DNA of 64,000 nucleotides from Nocardioides sp. (GCA_025924815.1 JAICHQ010000003.1:29390-93389), one strand, 5' to 3'. Positions 18,363 through 28,327 are shown, counted from the stretch's first letter. Translations and numbers: made by a program. The notes: generated by a model not told the origin, from the letters alone.

Positions 18363-19757
18363 CTAGCCCTGGTTCGCCAGGATCGCGCCGGGGTTGAGGA
18401 TCCCATCGGGGTCGAGCGCGTCCTTGATCTTCCGGGTCAACGCCATCACGTCGGGGCCCAGCTGGTCGGGCAGGGCCACCGCCTTGGCGCGGCCGACGCC
18501 GTGCTCACCGGTGATCGTGCCGCCGAGCGCGATCGCCGCCGACATCACCTCGGTGAACGCCGACCGGGCACGACGCTCGGAGTCGGCGTCGCCGGGATCG
18601 TAGACGATCAGCGGATGGGTGTTGCCGTCACCCGCGTGGGCGACGGTCGGGATCTCGACGTCGTGGGCCTCGGAGATGGCGACGATCCTGCCGAGCAGGT
18701 CCGGCAGCAGGGGGATCGGGACGCCGACGTCCTCCAGGAGCAGGGCCCCGCGGGCCTCGAGGGCGTGGAAGGAGATGCGGCGCGCCTGGACGAACATCTC
18801 GCCCTCCTCGGCGTCGTCGGTGACGAAGCACTCCCCCGCCCCGGCCGCCGAGCAGGCGGCCTGCATGGCCGCGATCTCCCCCGAGCGCACCTCTCCGGGA
18901 GCGTCGGACTGGCCGATCAGGATGGCTCCGACGCTGCGGTCGAGTCCCATCGGCCGGAAGTCCTCGACCGCGTTGGTGGTCGCCCGGTCCATCAGCTCGA
19001 GCAGGCAGGGTCGCATGGTGGTCCGGATGGCGACGACGGCCTCGGCCGCCGCCGTCACGGTTGCGAACGTCGCCACCATCGTCGACCGCGCGCCCTGCGA
19101 CGGGACCAGCCGCAGGATCGCGCGGGTCACGATCCCGAGCGTCCCCTCGCTGCCGACGAACAGCTTCGTCAGCGACAGCCCGGCGACGTCCTTGATCCGC
19201 TTTCCGCCGAGCGTGACCAGGGTGCCGTCGGCCAGGACGACGTCCAGCCCGAGCACGTAGTCGGTGGTCACGCCGTACTTCACGCAGCACAGGCCGCCGG
19301 CGTTGGTCGCGACGTTGCCGCCGATCGAGCAGATCTCGAACGAGGAGGGGTCCGGGGGATACCAGAGGCCCTCCTCGGCAGCGGCCGCCTTCACCTCGCG
19401 GTTGAACGCGCCCGGCTCGACGACCGCGACCTGGCAGAGCGGGTCGATCTCGATGGCCCGCATGCGCTCCAGGCTGAGCACGATGCCGCCGTCGACAGCG
19501 CTCGACCCGCCCGACAGACCGCTGCCGGCGCCACGGGGCACGACCGGGACCCGATGCGCGGCCGCCCAGCGGACCGCGGTCTGGACCTGCTCGGCGCTCT
19601 CTGCCCGCACCACGGCGACCGGCGTACCTGCCGACGGGTCCCGTGACCAGTCGTGTCGGTACTTCTCCACCGCGTCCGCCCCGGTGACGACCACGTCACC
19701 GGGCAGCGCGGCGCGCAGCTCGTCGAGCAGCTCACCGGGATGACCCATGGCGTTCAT
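18363..19757 (-). CDS. FAD-linked 2-hydroxyacid oxidase/dehydrogenase, GlcD type
   Basis: This flavoprotein belongs to the FAD-binding PCMH/GlcD family, which oxidises D-lactate, glycolate or D-2-hydroxyglutarate. The FAD-binding domain has [41 protein letters not shown] and [16 protein letters not shown]. The cap and C-terminal domains carry the metal/substrate His motifs [11 protein letters not shown] and [10 protein letters not shown]. About 464 residues is normal. The ATG at 19757 has GGAGG 10 nt upstream, although the ATG at 19748 is also possible. The long open frame upstream is antisense to accA3. The exact 2-hydroxyacid cannot be told from the sequence. Confidence 0.92.
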   Translation of the reverse strand: MNAMGHPGELLDELRAALPGDVVVTGADAVEKYRHDWSRDPSAGTPVAVVRAESAEQVQTAVRWAAAHRVPVVPRGAGSGLSGGSSAVDGGIVLSLERMRAIEIDPLCQVAVVEPGAFNREVKAAAAEEGLWYPPDPSSFEICSIGGNVATNAGGLCCVKYGVTTDYVLGLDVVLADGTLVTLGGKRIKDVAGLSLTKLFVGSEGTLGIVTRAILRLVPSQGARSTMVATFATVTAAAEAVVAIRTTMRPCLLELMDRATTNAVEDFRPMGLDRSVGAILIGQSDAPGEVRSGEIAAMQAACSAAGAGECFVTDDAEEGEMFVQARRISFHALEARGALLLEDVGVPIPLLPDLLGRIVAISEAHDVEIPTVAHAGDGNTHPLIVYDPGDADSERRARSAFTEVMSAAIALGGTITGEHGVGRAKAVALPDQLGPDVMALTRKIKDALDPDGILNPGAILANQG

Positions 19758-19822
19758 GCAACCACGGCCTCCACGCGGCCGCAGCAACCTCCCGCGCCAG
19801 AACCGCTCCGGTGGGCTGGCGA

Positions 19823-19828
19823 TAGTGT
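19823..19828 (+). promoter_or_regulatory. -10 element upstream of accA3
   Basis: TAGTGT lies 35 nt before the TTG start. Unlike most starts here, this leaves room for a short leader containing the Shine-Dalgarno AGGAG. The same TAGTGT hexamer precedes accD5. Confidence 0.45.
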
Positions 19829-19863
19829 GCTCGACGGAGTTCCACCAGACCCAGGAGTGCGCC

Positions 19864-21648
19864 TTGCCCGACGTGAGACCCCTGCAGAAGGTCCTGATCG
19901 CCAACCGGGGCGAGATCGCCGTTCGCGTGATCCGCGCCTGCCGGGATGCCGGGATCGGCAGCGTCGCGGTGTACGCCGAGCCCGACCGCGACGCCTTGTT
20001 CGTCCGTCTGGCCGACGAGGCCTACAGCCTCGACGGCGCGACCCCGGCCGACTCCTACCTCGACATCGCCAAGATCATCGCCGTCGCCGAGACGTCGGGT
20101 TCCGACTCGGTCCACCCCGGCTACGGCTTCCTGGCCGAGAACGCCACCTTCGCCCAAGCCGTCCTCGACGCCGGGCTGGTGTGGATCGGCCCGCCCCCGG
20201 CGGCCATCGAGAGCCTCGGCGACAAGGTGAGGGCGCGTCACATCGCCGAGAAGGTGGGCGCTCCGCTGGCCCCCGGCACCCCGGATCCGCTGAACGACGC
20301 CGACGAGGCCGTCGCGTTCGCCAAGGAGTTCGGCCTGCCGATCGCGATCAAGGCGGCTTTCGGCGGCGGCGGCCGCGGCCTCAAGGTCGCGCGGGAGATG
20401 TCCGAGGTCGCCGAGGCCTACGACTCGGCCGTGCGCGAGGCGGTCGCGGCGTTCGGCCGCGGCGAGTGCTTCGTGGAGAAGTTCCTCGACCGCCCGCGGC
20501 ACGTCGAGACCCAGTGCCTGGCCGACTCCCACGGCCACGTCGTGGTCGTCTCCACCCGCGACTGCTCGCTCCAGCGACGCCACCAGAAGCTCGTCGAGGA
20601 AGCGCCTGCGCCGTTCCTCTCCGCCGAGCAGATCGATCGGCTGTACTCGGCGTCGAAGGCGATCCTGCTCGAGGCGGGGTACGTCGGTGCCGGCACCTGC
20701 GAGTTCCTGGTGGGTCAGGACGGCACCATCTCGTTCCTCGAGGTCAACACCCGCCTGCAGGTCGAGCACTGCGTCTCGGAGGAGGTCACCGGTCTCGACC
20801 TGGTCCGCGAGATGTTCCGGATCGCCGCCGGCGAGGAGCTCGGGTACGACGACCCCGAGGTCCGCGGCCACTCCATCGAGTTCCGGATCAACGCCGAGGA
20901 CGGCGGCCGCAACTTCATGCCGGCGCCGGGCACCCTCTCGGCCTGGAGCCCGCCGCAGGGTCCGGGGGTCCGTCTCGACGGCGGCTACGAGAACGGCGAG
21001 ACCGTCCCCGGCGCGTTCGACTCGTTGATCGCCAAGCTGGTCATCACCGGCCGCGACCGCACCCAGGCGCTGGAGCGCTCGCGCCGGGCTCTGGGCGAGT
21101 TCGTCGTCGACGGCATGCCCACGGTCATCCCGTTCCACCGCGCGGTCGTCGAGGACCCGGCGTACGTCGGCGCCTCCGGACCGGGCGGCACGCGCTCCTT
21201 CGGCGTCTACACGACGTGGATCGAGACCGAGTTCGACAACCGGATCACCCCGTACGCCGGCGACGCGGCCGAGCAGGCCGAAGCCGGCGAGCGTCACACC
21301 GTCGTCGTCGAGGTCGGCGGACGACGGCTCGAGGTCAGCCTGCCGGACGGCCTGGGCTCGGTCGGGGCCGCGACGGCGGGGGCGCGGAGGCCGAAGCGGG
21401 CCACCGGCAAGAAGGCCGGCGCTGCGGCCGGCGGCGACGCGGTCACCAGCCCCATGCAGGGCACGATCGTCAAGGTCTCCGTCGACGAGGGCCAGGAGGT
21501 CGCCGAGGGCGACGTCATCGTCGTCCTCGAGGCGATGAAGATGGAGCAGCCGCTCAAGGCCCACAAGGTCGGCACCGTGACCGGGCTGAAGGCCGAGGTC
21601 GGAGTGACCGTCTCCAACGGCGCCGTGATCTGCGAGCTCAAGGACTGA
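19864..21648 (+). CDS. accA3: Acyl-CoA carboxylase alpha subunit (biotin carboxylase + biotin carboxyl carrier)
   Basis: The N-terminal two thirds is a biotin carboxylase: [22 protein letters not shown], the ATP-grasp loop [13 protein letters not shown], and [17 protein letters not shown]. The C-terminal 80 residues form a biotinyl domain with the biotin-accepting EAMKME motif. It loads CO2 onto biotin for AccD5 and other AccD partners. BirA at 3.7 kb would modify its lysine. I chose the TTG at 19864 (594 aa) because AGGAG lies 6 nt upstream and the sequence [16 protein letters not shown] matches family starts. The downstream PH-domain gene overlaps its stop. Confidence 0.96.
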   Translation: MPDVRPLQKVLIANRGEIAVRVIRACRDAGIGSVAVYAEPDRDALFVRLADEAYSLDGATPADSYLDIAKIIAVAETSGSDSVHPGYGFLAENATFAQAVLDAGLVWIGPPPAAIESLGDKVRARHIAEKVGAPLAPGTPDPLNDADEAVAFAKEFGLPIAIKAAFGGGGRGLKVAREMSEVAEAYDSAVREAVAAFGRGECFVEKFLDRPRHVETQCLADSHGHVVVVSTRDCSLQRRHQKLVEEAPAPFLSAEQIDRLYSASKAILLEAGYVGAGTCEFLVGQDGTISFLEVNTRLQVEHCVSEEVTGLDLVREMFRIAAGEELGYDDPEVRGHSIEFRINAEDGGRNFMPAPGTLSAWSPPQGPGVRLDGGYENGETVPGAFDSLIAKLVITGRDRTQALERSRRALGEFVVDGMPTVIPFHRAVVEDPAYVGASGPGGTRSFGVYTTWIETEFDNRITPYAGDAAEQAEAGERHTVVVEVGGRRLEVSLPDGLGSVGAATAGARRPKRATGKKAGAAAGGDAVTSPMQGTIVKVSVDEGQEVAEGDVIVVLEAMKMEQPLKAHKVGTVTGLKAEVGVTVSNGAVICELKD

Positions 21649-22127
21649 TGGACCTCAGGCCGCCGTCGGAACGCGTCGACCCGCGGGCCCGGTGGATGTG
21701 GACCTGCACCGAGGCGCTCCGCTGCCTGCCGCTCTTGGCCGTGCTCGTGCTGGCGGGCGGCCCGTGGAACTGGTTCGACGCACCCCCCTGGCTGTGGGCG
21801 TTCGTTCTCGGCCTGATGCTGGCCTACGTCGCGCTGGTGCCGCAGTGGCGCTACCTGGTGCACCGGTGGGAGGTCACCGAGACGGCGGTCTACACCCAGA
21901 CCGGCTGGTGGGCACGCGAGCGACGGATCGCGCCGATGTCGCGGGTGCAGACGGTCGACCACCGCGAAGGCGCCGTGGCCCGCCTGTTCGGGCTGGCGAC
22001 CGTTCGCGTCACCACGGCGTCGGCCGCCGGCGCGCTCACGATCGAAGGTCTGGGGCAGGCTCGCGCCCTGGACATCGTCGACGAGCTGACCCGCATGGCC
22101 GACTCCGTCGCCGGCGACGCGACCTGA
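21648..22127 (+). CDS. PH-domain membrane protein (bPH2, YdbS-like)
   Basis: This 159-residue protein has two membrane helices (CLPLLAVLVLAGGPWNWF; LWAFVLGLMLAYVALVP) followed by a bacterial PH domain (WRYLVHRWEVTETAVYTQTGWWARERRIAPMSRVQTVDHREGAVARLFGLATVRV). It resembles YdbS of Bacillus, which occurs with the larger YdbT, exactly as here. The ATG overlaps the accA3 stop (TGATG), so it is in the accA3 transcript. Function is unknown. Confidence 0.87.
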   Translation: MDLRPPSERVDPRARWMWTCTEALRCLPLLAVLVLAGGPWNWFDAPPWLWAFVLGLMLAYVALVPQWRYLVHRWEVTETAVYTQTGWWARERRIAPMSRVQTVDHREGAVARLFGLATVRVTTASAAGALTIEGLGQARALDIVDELTRMADSVAGDAT

Positions 22128-22131
22128 GCCG

Positions 22132-23592
22132 GTGGACTCCTCCGACGCGGCACGCGACTGGCAGCGGCTCGACCTGCGCATGCTGCTCGTCCACCCCGTG
22201 CGCGACCTGGGCCGCTTCCTGCCCGCCCTGATCGGCGTCCTGCTGTTCGGCCGCACCACCGACTGGGGCGGGTGGTGGGGACTCGTCGCCGTCGGTCTGC
22301 CGGTCGCCCTGGGTCTGGCTCGCTACCTGACCACCAGCTATCGGATCACCGCCGGCCGCGTCGAGGTCCGGCACGGCCTGCTCACCAAGCGGGTGATCTC
22401 GGCGTCCCTGGACCGCGTCCGCACCGTCGACATCACCGCCTCGCCCATCCATCGGATCCTCGGCCTGGTGACCCTCCGGATCGGCACGGGCCAGAGCGGC
22501 GGCAAGGCCGAGGAGCGGCTGGCCCTCGACGGGATCGCCGCGCCCGCCGCCGCCGATCTCCGGGCGCGGCTGCTGCACGCCTCGCCGCCGTCCGAGTCCG
22601 TGCCCGAGGGCGGGTCGGACACTGCCCGCGTCGTGCTCCGGCTCGACCTCGGCTGGGTGCGGTTCGCCCCGCTGACGACGACCGGCCTCGTGCTCGCCGG
22701 CGCGGCGCTGGGCCTCCTCGCCCAGGCCTTCCACACCTTCGAGGCCATGCCGTCGGTCGACCTCGACAGCCTGGCCCGCGTCGGCACGCTCGTGCTCGTG
22801 GCCATCGGTCTGGTCGGGGTCCTCGTGACGTTCTGCCTGCTGGCCGTGGTCGGCTACCTGCTCACCAACTTCGGCTTCGTACTCATCCAGGACGTGGTCG
22901 ACCGCACCTGGCACCTCCGCCGTGGGCTGCTGACCACCCGCGAGACCACCCTCGACGACGCCCGTATCAGCGGGGTCAGCATCGGTGAGCCGCTCGGCCT
23001 CCGCGTCGCCGGTGGCAGCCGGCTGTCGGCGATCGTCACCGGCCTGGACCAGAAGCACCAGGGCAGCTCGGTCCTGGTTCCGCCGGCGCCACGTCCGGTC
23101 GTCGACCGGGTGGCGGCCGACGTGCTCGGCATGCTCGGCCCGGTCACCGCCGGGCTCAGCACCCACGGACCTCGTGCCCGCCGCCGCCGCTGGACCCGGG
23201 CCCTGGTCCCGGCCGGCCTGCTCTCCCTCGCGTCCGTCGCCCTGGCGTACGCCGTCTCGTGGGCCTTCCTGGCCGTCGCGACCGTGCTGCTCATCGGCGG
23301 TGCCCTGCTGGCCTGGGACCGCGAGCGCGCCCTCGGCCACGCCCTCGTCGACGGATACCTCGTCGCCCGCTCCGGCAGTCTCGACCGGCGACGCGAGGCC
23401 CTGCAGACCCCCTCGGTGATCGGCTGGAACCTGCGCGCCACCTGGTTCCAGCGCCGCGCCGGACTCACCGATCTGGTCGCCACCACCGCCGGCGGCCGAC
23501 AACGGGTGACGGTCCTGGACCTCGTGGAGAGCGACGCCACCACGCTCGCGGCCACGGCGACCCCGGGCCTCCTCGACCCGTTCCTCTCGTGA
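22132..23592 (+). CDS. PH-domain membrane protein (YdbT-like, multiple bPH2 domains)
   Basis: This 486-residue protein consists of repeated units of two membrane helices followed by a bPH2 domain. The first unit shows ARYLTTSYRITAGRVEVRHGLLTKRVISASLDRVRTVDITASPIHRILGLVTL, and a second unit shows LIQDVVDRTWHLRRGLLTTRETTLDDARISGVSIGEP; a third, shorter one lies near the end. It lies 4 bp after the YdbS-like gene. The YdbS-YdbT pair is known in Bacillus as a membrane-associated system of uncertain function, linked to bacteriocin tolerance. Confidence 0.87.
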   Translation: MDSSDAARDWQRLDLRMLLVHPVRDLGRFLPALIGVLLFGRTTDWGGWWGLVAVGLPVALGLARYLTTSYRITAGRVEVRHGLLTKRVISASLDRVRTVDITASPIHRILGLVTLRIGTGQSGGKAEERLALDGIAAPAAADLRARLLHASPPSESVPEGGSDTARVVLRLDLGWVRFAPLTTTGLVLAGAALGLLAQAFHTFEAMPSVDLDSLARVGTLVLVAIGLVGVLVTFCLLAVVGYLLTNFGFVLIQDVVDRTWHLRRGLLTTRETTLDDARISGVSIGEPLGLRVAGGSRLSAIVTGLDQKHQGSSVLVPPAPRPVVDRVAADVLGMLGPVTAGLSTHGPRARRRRWTRALVPAGLLSLASVALAYAVSWAFLAVATVLLIGGALLAWDRERALGHALVDGYLVARSGSLDRRREALQTPSVIGWNLRATWFQRRAGLTDLVATTAGGRQRVTVLDLVESDATTLAATATPGLLDPFLS

Positions 23593-23621
23593 CGCCGCGG
23601 GGTGCCGTGGGCTCGGATGAG

Positions 23622-23627
23622 TAGGGT
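23622..23627 (+). promoter_or_regulatory. -10 element of the FG-GAP protein gene
   Basis: TAGGGT followed by CCCGGC and the ATG at 23634 is identical in hexamer and spacer to the maf promoter at 9835. Confidence 0.55.
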
Positions 23628-23633
23628 CCCGGC

Positions 23634-25511
23634 ATGCGCCGGACGACGTCCCTGGTGGCCGGGCTCGGCGGGCTGCTCGCGATCGGCGTCGCCCCCGGAG
23701 CCACGGCCCAGGACGACCCGGCGTCGGTCGACGCGGGCGCGACGGCCTCGCCGGCAGCCTCCTGCGTGCGTACGCCGGCCCCCCATCCGGTCCGGCGGCC
23801 ACAGTTCGTCCGCCGGATCCCGACCGGCGAGACGGGTTGGTTCGCGTCGCCGGGCCTCGCCGACCTCAACGGCGACGGGAGGCTCGAGATCGTCGCGCCG
23901 TTCTACTCGACGTTCGTCTTCGACGCGAAGGGTCATCAGCTGGCCCGGAAGGCGGCGACCCAGGGGCGGGTCTACGCACCCGAGGTCGTCACCGACCTCG
24001 AGGGCGACGGCGTGCCGGACATCGTGGTCGGCGGGACGGGCAAGGTCGCGGCATACACCTTCCGGCACGGCACGCTGCACCTGAAGAAGGGTTGGCCCGC
24101 GTCCGTGCGAAGCGGCGGCCAGACGCCCGAGGTCCGTGGGCTGGCAGCCGCCGACCTGAACCGCGACGGCCGGGTCGAGGTGGTGGCCACCACCACCAAC
24201 ACCTCGCCGACGGGCGCGCAGGTGTTCGTGTTCAACTCCCAGGGGAACCTGTTCCAGCCGAAGGACGGACACCACCCGGCCTGGCCCCGCTACAACCGGC
24301 TGACCGGCCAGGGCAACGACCTGCGCTTCAACCGTGTCGGCAACCACGGCTACGGCGAGTACGGCGAGAACGTCGGCATCGGCAACATCGACGACGACCC
24401 CGACCTCGAGATCGTCACGACGTTCGACAACCACCAGATCAACGCGTTCAACGACGACGGGACGTCGATCCTCGCCTCGCGGTGGTTCACGAACCCCGAG
24501 TCCGACGCGCTCGGCCGGCGGATGGGATGGGGCCAGTTCATCCGCTGGGCGTCGCCACGAGTGGAGAGGCGGCACTACCACCTGCATGTGGGCGCCTGGC
24601 CGAGCCCGGCCCGCCGGGCCTGGCTGCAGTGGACCGACTCACCTCCGAACGTCGCCGACCTCGACGGTGACGGCCGCAACGAGGTCATCGGCCTTCCCAA
24701 CGTCGAGCGCCACATCCCCTACCGCACCCAGGGGTACGCCTTCATGGCGCTGGACGGGGCGTACGGCGACGGGCACCGCTCGGCGCGGCGGCACGCCGGC
24801 TTCGAGTCCCTCCCGATGTCGAACCATCCCCGCTACCGGCCGGCCGGTGACTGGTACCCGCCCAGCGGGATCCCGGCCCCGACCATGGTGGACATCGCCG
24901 GGGACTCGCGACCCGAGATCGTCGCCGCGCTGCCCGGCGGCAGGGTGTACGCGGTGAGCCCGGGCGGTCAGGTGCTCTGGAGCACGAGGTATGCGCCCCG
25001 ACGCTCGAGGACGTTCGCCTCCGAGGTCGTCGCTGCCGACCTGAACAAGGATGGCCGACCCGAGCTGGTGTTCGGCACCTACGCGCTCCATCGCAGGGCC
25101 GGACGCCTGATCGTGCTCTCGCCCACCGGGCACGAGCTCTCGGTCACTCGGCTGCGTCACCAGCGACCCGACGGCAACGGCATCGGCGTGCCGGCGGCGC
25201 CATCCATCGGCGACCTCACCGGCAACGGCACGCTCGAGATCGTGCTCACCACCTTCGACCACGGCATCGACGTCTACACCGTCCCCGGCTCCGGCACCGG
25301 CTGCCTGCCGTGGCCCACCGGCCGCGGCAACCTGCTGCGCAACGGGATGAGCGGCTTCACCGCACCCCGACGCCGGCCCTCGTCCTCAGCCTGGGATCCA
25401 GGCCTGCGTCACATCTGCCTGGCCCGGTCTCCCAGGATCCGCATGGCCGCGAGCTTTCCGGGACCACCGGTGACGCAGCCGCCGGGGTGGGTGCCGGAGC
25501 CGCACTGGTAG
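23634..25511 (+). CDS. Secreted FG-GAP/VCBS repeat protein
   Basis: A Sec signal peptide (MRRTTSLVAGLGGLLAIGVAPGATAQ) is followed by a beta-propeller made of FG-GAP-type repeats. Calcium-binding loops are visible as ADLNGDGRLEIV, TDLEGDGVPDIV, ADLNRDGRVEVV, ADLDGDGRNEVI and ADLNKDGRPELV. The role is probably extracellular binding, but the ligand is unknown. The repeats end near GRGNLLRNG, yet the frame runs a further 50 residues of low-complexity sequence and overlaps the convergent oxidoreductase gene by 103 bp. The C-terminal tail may therefore be an extension after loss of an earlier stop. Confidence 0.87.
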   Translation: MRRTTSLVAGLGGLLAIGVAPGATAQDDPASVDAGATASPAASCVRTPAPHPVRRPQFVRRIPTGETGWFASPGLADLNGDGRLEIVAPFYSTFVFDAKGHQLARKAATQGRVYAPEVVTDLEGDGVPDIVVGGTGKVAAYTFRHGTLHLKKGWPASVRSGGQTPEVRGLAAADLNRDGRVEVVATTTNTSPTGAQVFVFNSQGNLFQPKDGHHPAWPRYNRLTGQGNDLRFNRVGNHGYGEYGENVGIGNIDDDPDLEIVTTFDNHQINAFNDDGTSILASRWFTNPESDALGRRMGWGQFIRWASPRVERRHYHLHVGAWPSPARRAWLQWTDSPPNVADLDGDGRNEVIGLPNVERHIPYRTQGYAFMALDGAYGDGHRSARRHAGFESLPMSNHPRYRPAGDWYPPSGIPAPTMVDIAGDSRPEIVAALPGGRVYAVSPGGQVLWSTRYAPRRSRTFASEVVAADLNKDGRPELVFGTYALHRRAGRLIVLSPTGHELSVTRLRHQRPDGNGIGVPAAPSIGDLTGNGTLEIVLTTFDHGIDVYTVPGSGTGCLPWPTGRGNLLRNGMSGFTAPRRRPSSSAWDPGLRHICLARSPRIRMAASFPGPPVTQPPGWVPEPHW

Positions 25512-27004
25512 TAGCCGTCGATCGGGGTGTTGTAGCGCGCATAGCCGGGCGCCGGCCGCATGAAGTACATCTGCGGGGCCAGGAACTCGCCGTGGAAGAT
25601 GTTGCCCTCGGTCAGCCCCGCGATCCTCTCGATGTCGACCGGCGTGACCACCTCACGGTGGACGACCAGATCGCCGAAGCCGGGGAAGTGGGTCTCGAGC
25701 ACGGCCTGCACGGTGTCGCCGAACGTCTCGCGTTCGGTGCCCCAGTCGCCGCCCTTGAGCTCGTAGGGCGCGTACTGGATGAAGCAGCTCATCACGTGCT
25801 TGCCCGGAGGAGCCATGTCCGGATCGATCACCGACTGGATCGACCCGTCGATGTAGGGCCTCTGGGAGTACCAGCCGTACTTCGCGTCGTCGTACGCGCG
25901 CTCGAGGTACTCCATCGTCGGCGCGATGTTGATGAAGCCGCCGTAGTGATCGATGCGGCCCTTGAGCGCCGGGTAGACCGGAAGGTCGTCCAGCGCGAAG
26001 TTGACCTTCGCCGAGGTGCCCTGGAAGCGGTAGCGGCGGATCGCCTCGTTGAACTCGCTCGGCAGCTCCGCGGGGTCGACGATCTCGGTGAACGTACGCC
26101 GGGGGTCCAGCGCGCTGACCACGACGGGCGCGGTGAACTCCGTGCCGTCCGCCAGGGCCACGCCCGTGGCCCGCCCGTCCTTGGTGATCAGGTGGTCGAC
26201 GTGGGAGTCGAGCCGGATGGTCACCCCGAGCGCCTCCGCCGCCCGCTGCAGGACCTGGGTGAAGCCACCGTTGCCGCCCTTGTGGAACCCCCAGACCCCG
26301 TCCTTGCCGTCCTGCTCCCCCATCATGTGGAACAGCAGCACCAGGCCGGAGCCCTGCGACATCGGACCGACCTTGTTGCCGATGATGCCGGACGAGGCGA
26401 TGGAGGCCTTGATGATGTCGGACTCGAAGTAGTCGTCCAGGAGGTCCGCCGCACTGCCGGTGAGGAACCGGACCAGGTCGTGGAGGGTCTTCCGGTCCGC
26501 GGTCTTCAGGTGCTCGAGCAGCCACGCGACGTCGGCGGCGTCCGCCGGGTCGTCGCTGAAGACGTCGGGCGGCGCGGCGTCGAACAGCGGCTTGGCCAGC
26601 TGGATGATCCGCTGGCTGTCGTGGCTCCAGCGGTGGTAGGCGTCGACGTCGCGCCTGCTGTGCCGGGCGATCTCCTGGTCGTTGAACTGGTCGTCCTCGG
26701 TCAGCAGGAGGTAGTCGCCGTCGTCCTTGGGTGCGAAGTGCGTCGGCATCAGCAACGGCAGGAACCCGTGCTCGACGAGGTCGAGCTCCTGGATGATCTC
26801 GGGCCGCAACAGACTCAAGGCGTAGGAGAACGTCGTGAAGGAGAAGCCGGGCTCCAGCTCCTCGGTGATCGCGGCCCCGCCGACGAACGCACGCCGTTCG
26901 AGCACCAGGACCTTCAACCCGCCCTTGGCGAGGTACGACGCGTTGACCAGGCCGTTGTGACCTCCACCGACGATGATCGCGTCGTAGCTGTTGGCGCCGG
27001 CCAT
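25409..27004 (-). CDS. PYROXD2-like NAD(P)/FAD-dependent oxidoreductase (phytoene desaturase superfamily)
   Basis: The N-terminus YDAIIVGGGHNGLVNASYLAKGGLKVLVLERR is a Rossmann FAD-binding motif, followed by GGAAITEEL. The C-terminal HPGGCVTGGPGKLAA segment is typical of the phytoene-desaturase/PYROXD2 group. The protein is soluble, about 531 residues. Its substrate is not known; a carotenoid role is unlikely because no carotenoid genes are nearby. The ATG at 27004 overlaps the stop of the GcvT-like gene (TGATG), so the two are translationally coupled and probably act on one substrate. Confidence 0.9.
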   Translation of the reverse strand: MAGANSYDAIIVGGGHNGLVNASYLAKGGLKVLVLERRAFVGGAAITEELEPGFSFTTFSYALSLLRPEIIQELDLVEHGFLPLLMPTHFAPKDDGDYLLLTEDDQFNDQEIARHSRRDVDAYHRWSHDSQRIIQLAKPLFDAAPPDVFSDDPADAADVAWLLEHLKTADRKTLHDLVRFLTGSAADLLDDYFESDIIKASIASSGIIGNKVGPMSQGSGLVLLFHMMGEQDGKDGVWGFHKGGNGGFTQVLQRAAEALGVTIRLDSHVDHLITKDGRATGVALADGTEFTAPVVVSALDPRRTFTEIVDPAELPSEFNEAIRRYRFQGTSAKVNFALDDLPVYPALKGRIDHYGGFINIAPTMEYLERAYDDAKYGWYSQRPYIDGSIQSVIDPDMAPPGKHVMSCFIQYAPYELKGGDWGTERETFGDTVQAVLETHFPGFGDLVVHREVVTPVDIERIAGLTEGNIFHGEFLAPQMYFMRPAPGYARYNTPIDGYYQCGSGTHPGGCVTGGPGKLAAMRILGDRARQM

Positions 27005-28266
27005 CACTGCTCCATCCGGGTCGTGATCGTCGCCAGCTCACGCGGCGACGAGCTGGTCTTGCGGGGTGGGTTGTAGAGGGGCAGGCGGGCCGTGACGGCC
27101 GGCACCGAGAGGTACTCGTGGTCGGCGGTCATCTCGACGTGCACCGTCGTCCCCTTCGCGGCCAGCTCGGGTTTCACGCGGGCGATCGCGATGTGTCGCT
27201 GCAGCACGGGCGAGTACATGAAGCTGGTCGCGTAGCCGACCGAGGTCTCGCGGTCGGGTGTCGCGTACAGCATCAGCTCCCACGGCAGCGGGTTCTCGTC
27301 CTTGGGGATCAGGAGCCCGCGGTCGGTGAACAGCCGGGCGTACTCCTGCCAGTCGACCCACAGCCCGACCGTCGCCCAGCGCGACGTGCCGTCGCGGAGC
27401 TCGCGCTCGATCGCGCGGCGACCGATGAACGGACGGTCCTCGCCCAGCGCGGAGCCGCCCTTGCCGAGCATCCAGCCGAAGCCGAGCTCCTGGGCGGTGA
27501 ACCGCTCGGCGTCGGTGAAGGCGTAGCGGGCCGAGGAGAACTCGACGTTGATCAGCGACAGTCCGGCCTCGATGCGCAGCATCATCAAGGCGTCCTCGCC
27601 GAAGGGCCGGAAGCCCTGGCCCTCTCCTGCCTGGATGATCTTGTCGAGAACGCCCAGGGCGTCGTCGGCCTCCACGGTGACCTCGAAGCCGAGGTCGCCG
27701 GTGTAGCCGGTCCGCGAGATCGTGACCGGCGCCCCCACGATCTTGGCGGGGGTGAGACCGAAGAACGCCAGGTCGGTGACCTCGGGTGCGAGCGTCGCGA
27801 GGATCTCGCGGGAGCGCGGCCCCTGGATCGCGAGCATCCCGTAGTCGGGGCTGACGTCCTCGATCTCGACTCGGAGCCGTCCACGCAGGCTCTCGAGGTA
27901 GCCGAGGTTCGCGTCGGCGGCCGTCAGCAGCCAGTCGTCGTCGGCGTTGCGGAACACCACGCCGTCCTCGAGCACGTAGCCGGCGTCGTCGCACCAGACC
28001 GTGTACATCGCCTGGCCGGGTCGGCAGCGGCGTACGTCGCGGGTCATCATCGAGGCCAGCAGCCGCTCGGAGTCCGGGCCGGTGATCCGGTACTTGTACA
28101 GCGGTGAGGTGTCGAAGAACCCCGCCGAGTTGCGCACCGCGAAGTACTCGTGCTTGGCCGACATGTCATAGCGCAACGACGAGAGATGGCCCGCCCAGTG
28201 TCCGTAGAGGCCGGTCTGGTTGAGCTCGTTGAGCCGCGCGTGGAAAGGCGTCGTCTTCATCATCAT
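27004..28266 (-). CDS. GcvT-like aminomethyltransferase family protein (folate-dependent)
   Basis: This 420-residue protein matches the GcvT/DmdA superfamily. The N-terminal FFDTSPLYKYRITGPDSERLL and the YTVWCDDAGYVLEDGVVFR segments form the folate-binding core. SRTGYTGDLGFEVTVE and FGEDALMMLRIEAGLSLIN are characteristic. Family members move a one-carbon unit from an N- or S-methyl substrate to tetrahydrofolate. Three consecutive ATG codons occur at the start. A perfectly placed TetR-type palindrome just upstream of its -10 suggests substrate-induced expression. With the coupled oxidoreductase it looks like a two-gene demethylation/oxidation operon, but the compound cannot be named. Confidence 0.88.
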   Translation of the reverse strand: MMMKTTPFHARLNELNQTGLYGHWAGHLSSLRYDMSAKHEYFAVRNSAGFFDTSPLYKYRITGPDSERLLASMMTRDVRRCRPGQAMYTVWCDDAGYVLEDGVVFRNADDDWLLTAADANLGYLESLRGRLRVEIEDVSPDYGMLAIQGPRSREILATLAPEVTDLAFFGLTPAKIVGAPVTISRTGYTGDLGFEVTVEADDALGVLDKIIQAGEGQGFRPFGEDALMMLRIEAGLSLINVEFSSARYAFTDAERFTAQELGFGWMLGKGGSALGEDRPFIGRRAIERELRDGTSRWATVGLWVDWQEYARLFTDRGLLIPKDENPLPWELMLYATPDRETSVGYATSFMYSPVLQRHIAIARVKPELAAKGTTVHVEMTADHEYLSVPAVTARLPLYNPPRKTSSSPRELATITTRMEQ

Positions 28267-28275
28267 GGCGTCGCC

Positions 28276-28281
28276 ACCCTA
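28276..28281 (-). promoter_or_regulatory. -10 element of the GcvT-like operon
   Basis: TAGGGT on the minus strand lies 9 nt before the first ATG and 1 bp downstream of the 18-bp palindrome, so an occupied operator would cover the spacer and -35 region. Confidence 0.5.
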
Positions 28282-28282
28282 G

Positions 28283-28300
28283 CCTGAACAGCCGTTCAGG
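28283..28300. promoter_or_regulatory. TetR-type operator palindrome
   Basis: CCTGAACAGCCGTTCAGG is an 18-bp inverted repeat (one mismatched pair in the centre) of the CTGAACnnnnGTTCAG type used by TetR-family repressors. It abuts the -10 of the GcvT-like gene. No tetR gene is found in the window, so the regulator would act from elsewhere. Confidence 0.65.
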
Positions 28301-28327
28301 GGCTAGCCGTCCGGAGCGGCTCGGCTC

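Noticed and set aside
19732..21564. 610-codon minus-strand frame opposite accA3
   Set aside because: Antisense shadow of accA3; accA3 motifs are unambiguous on the plus strand.
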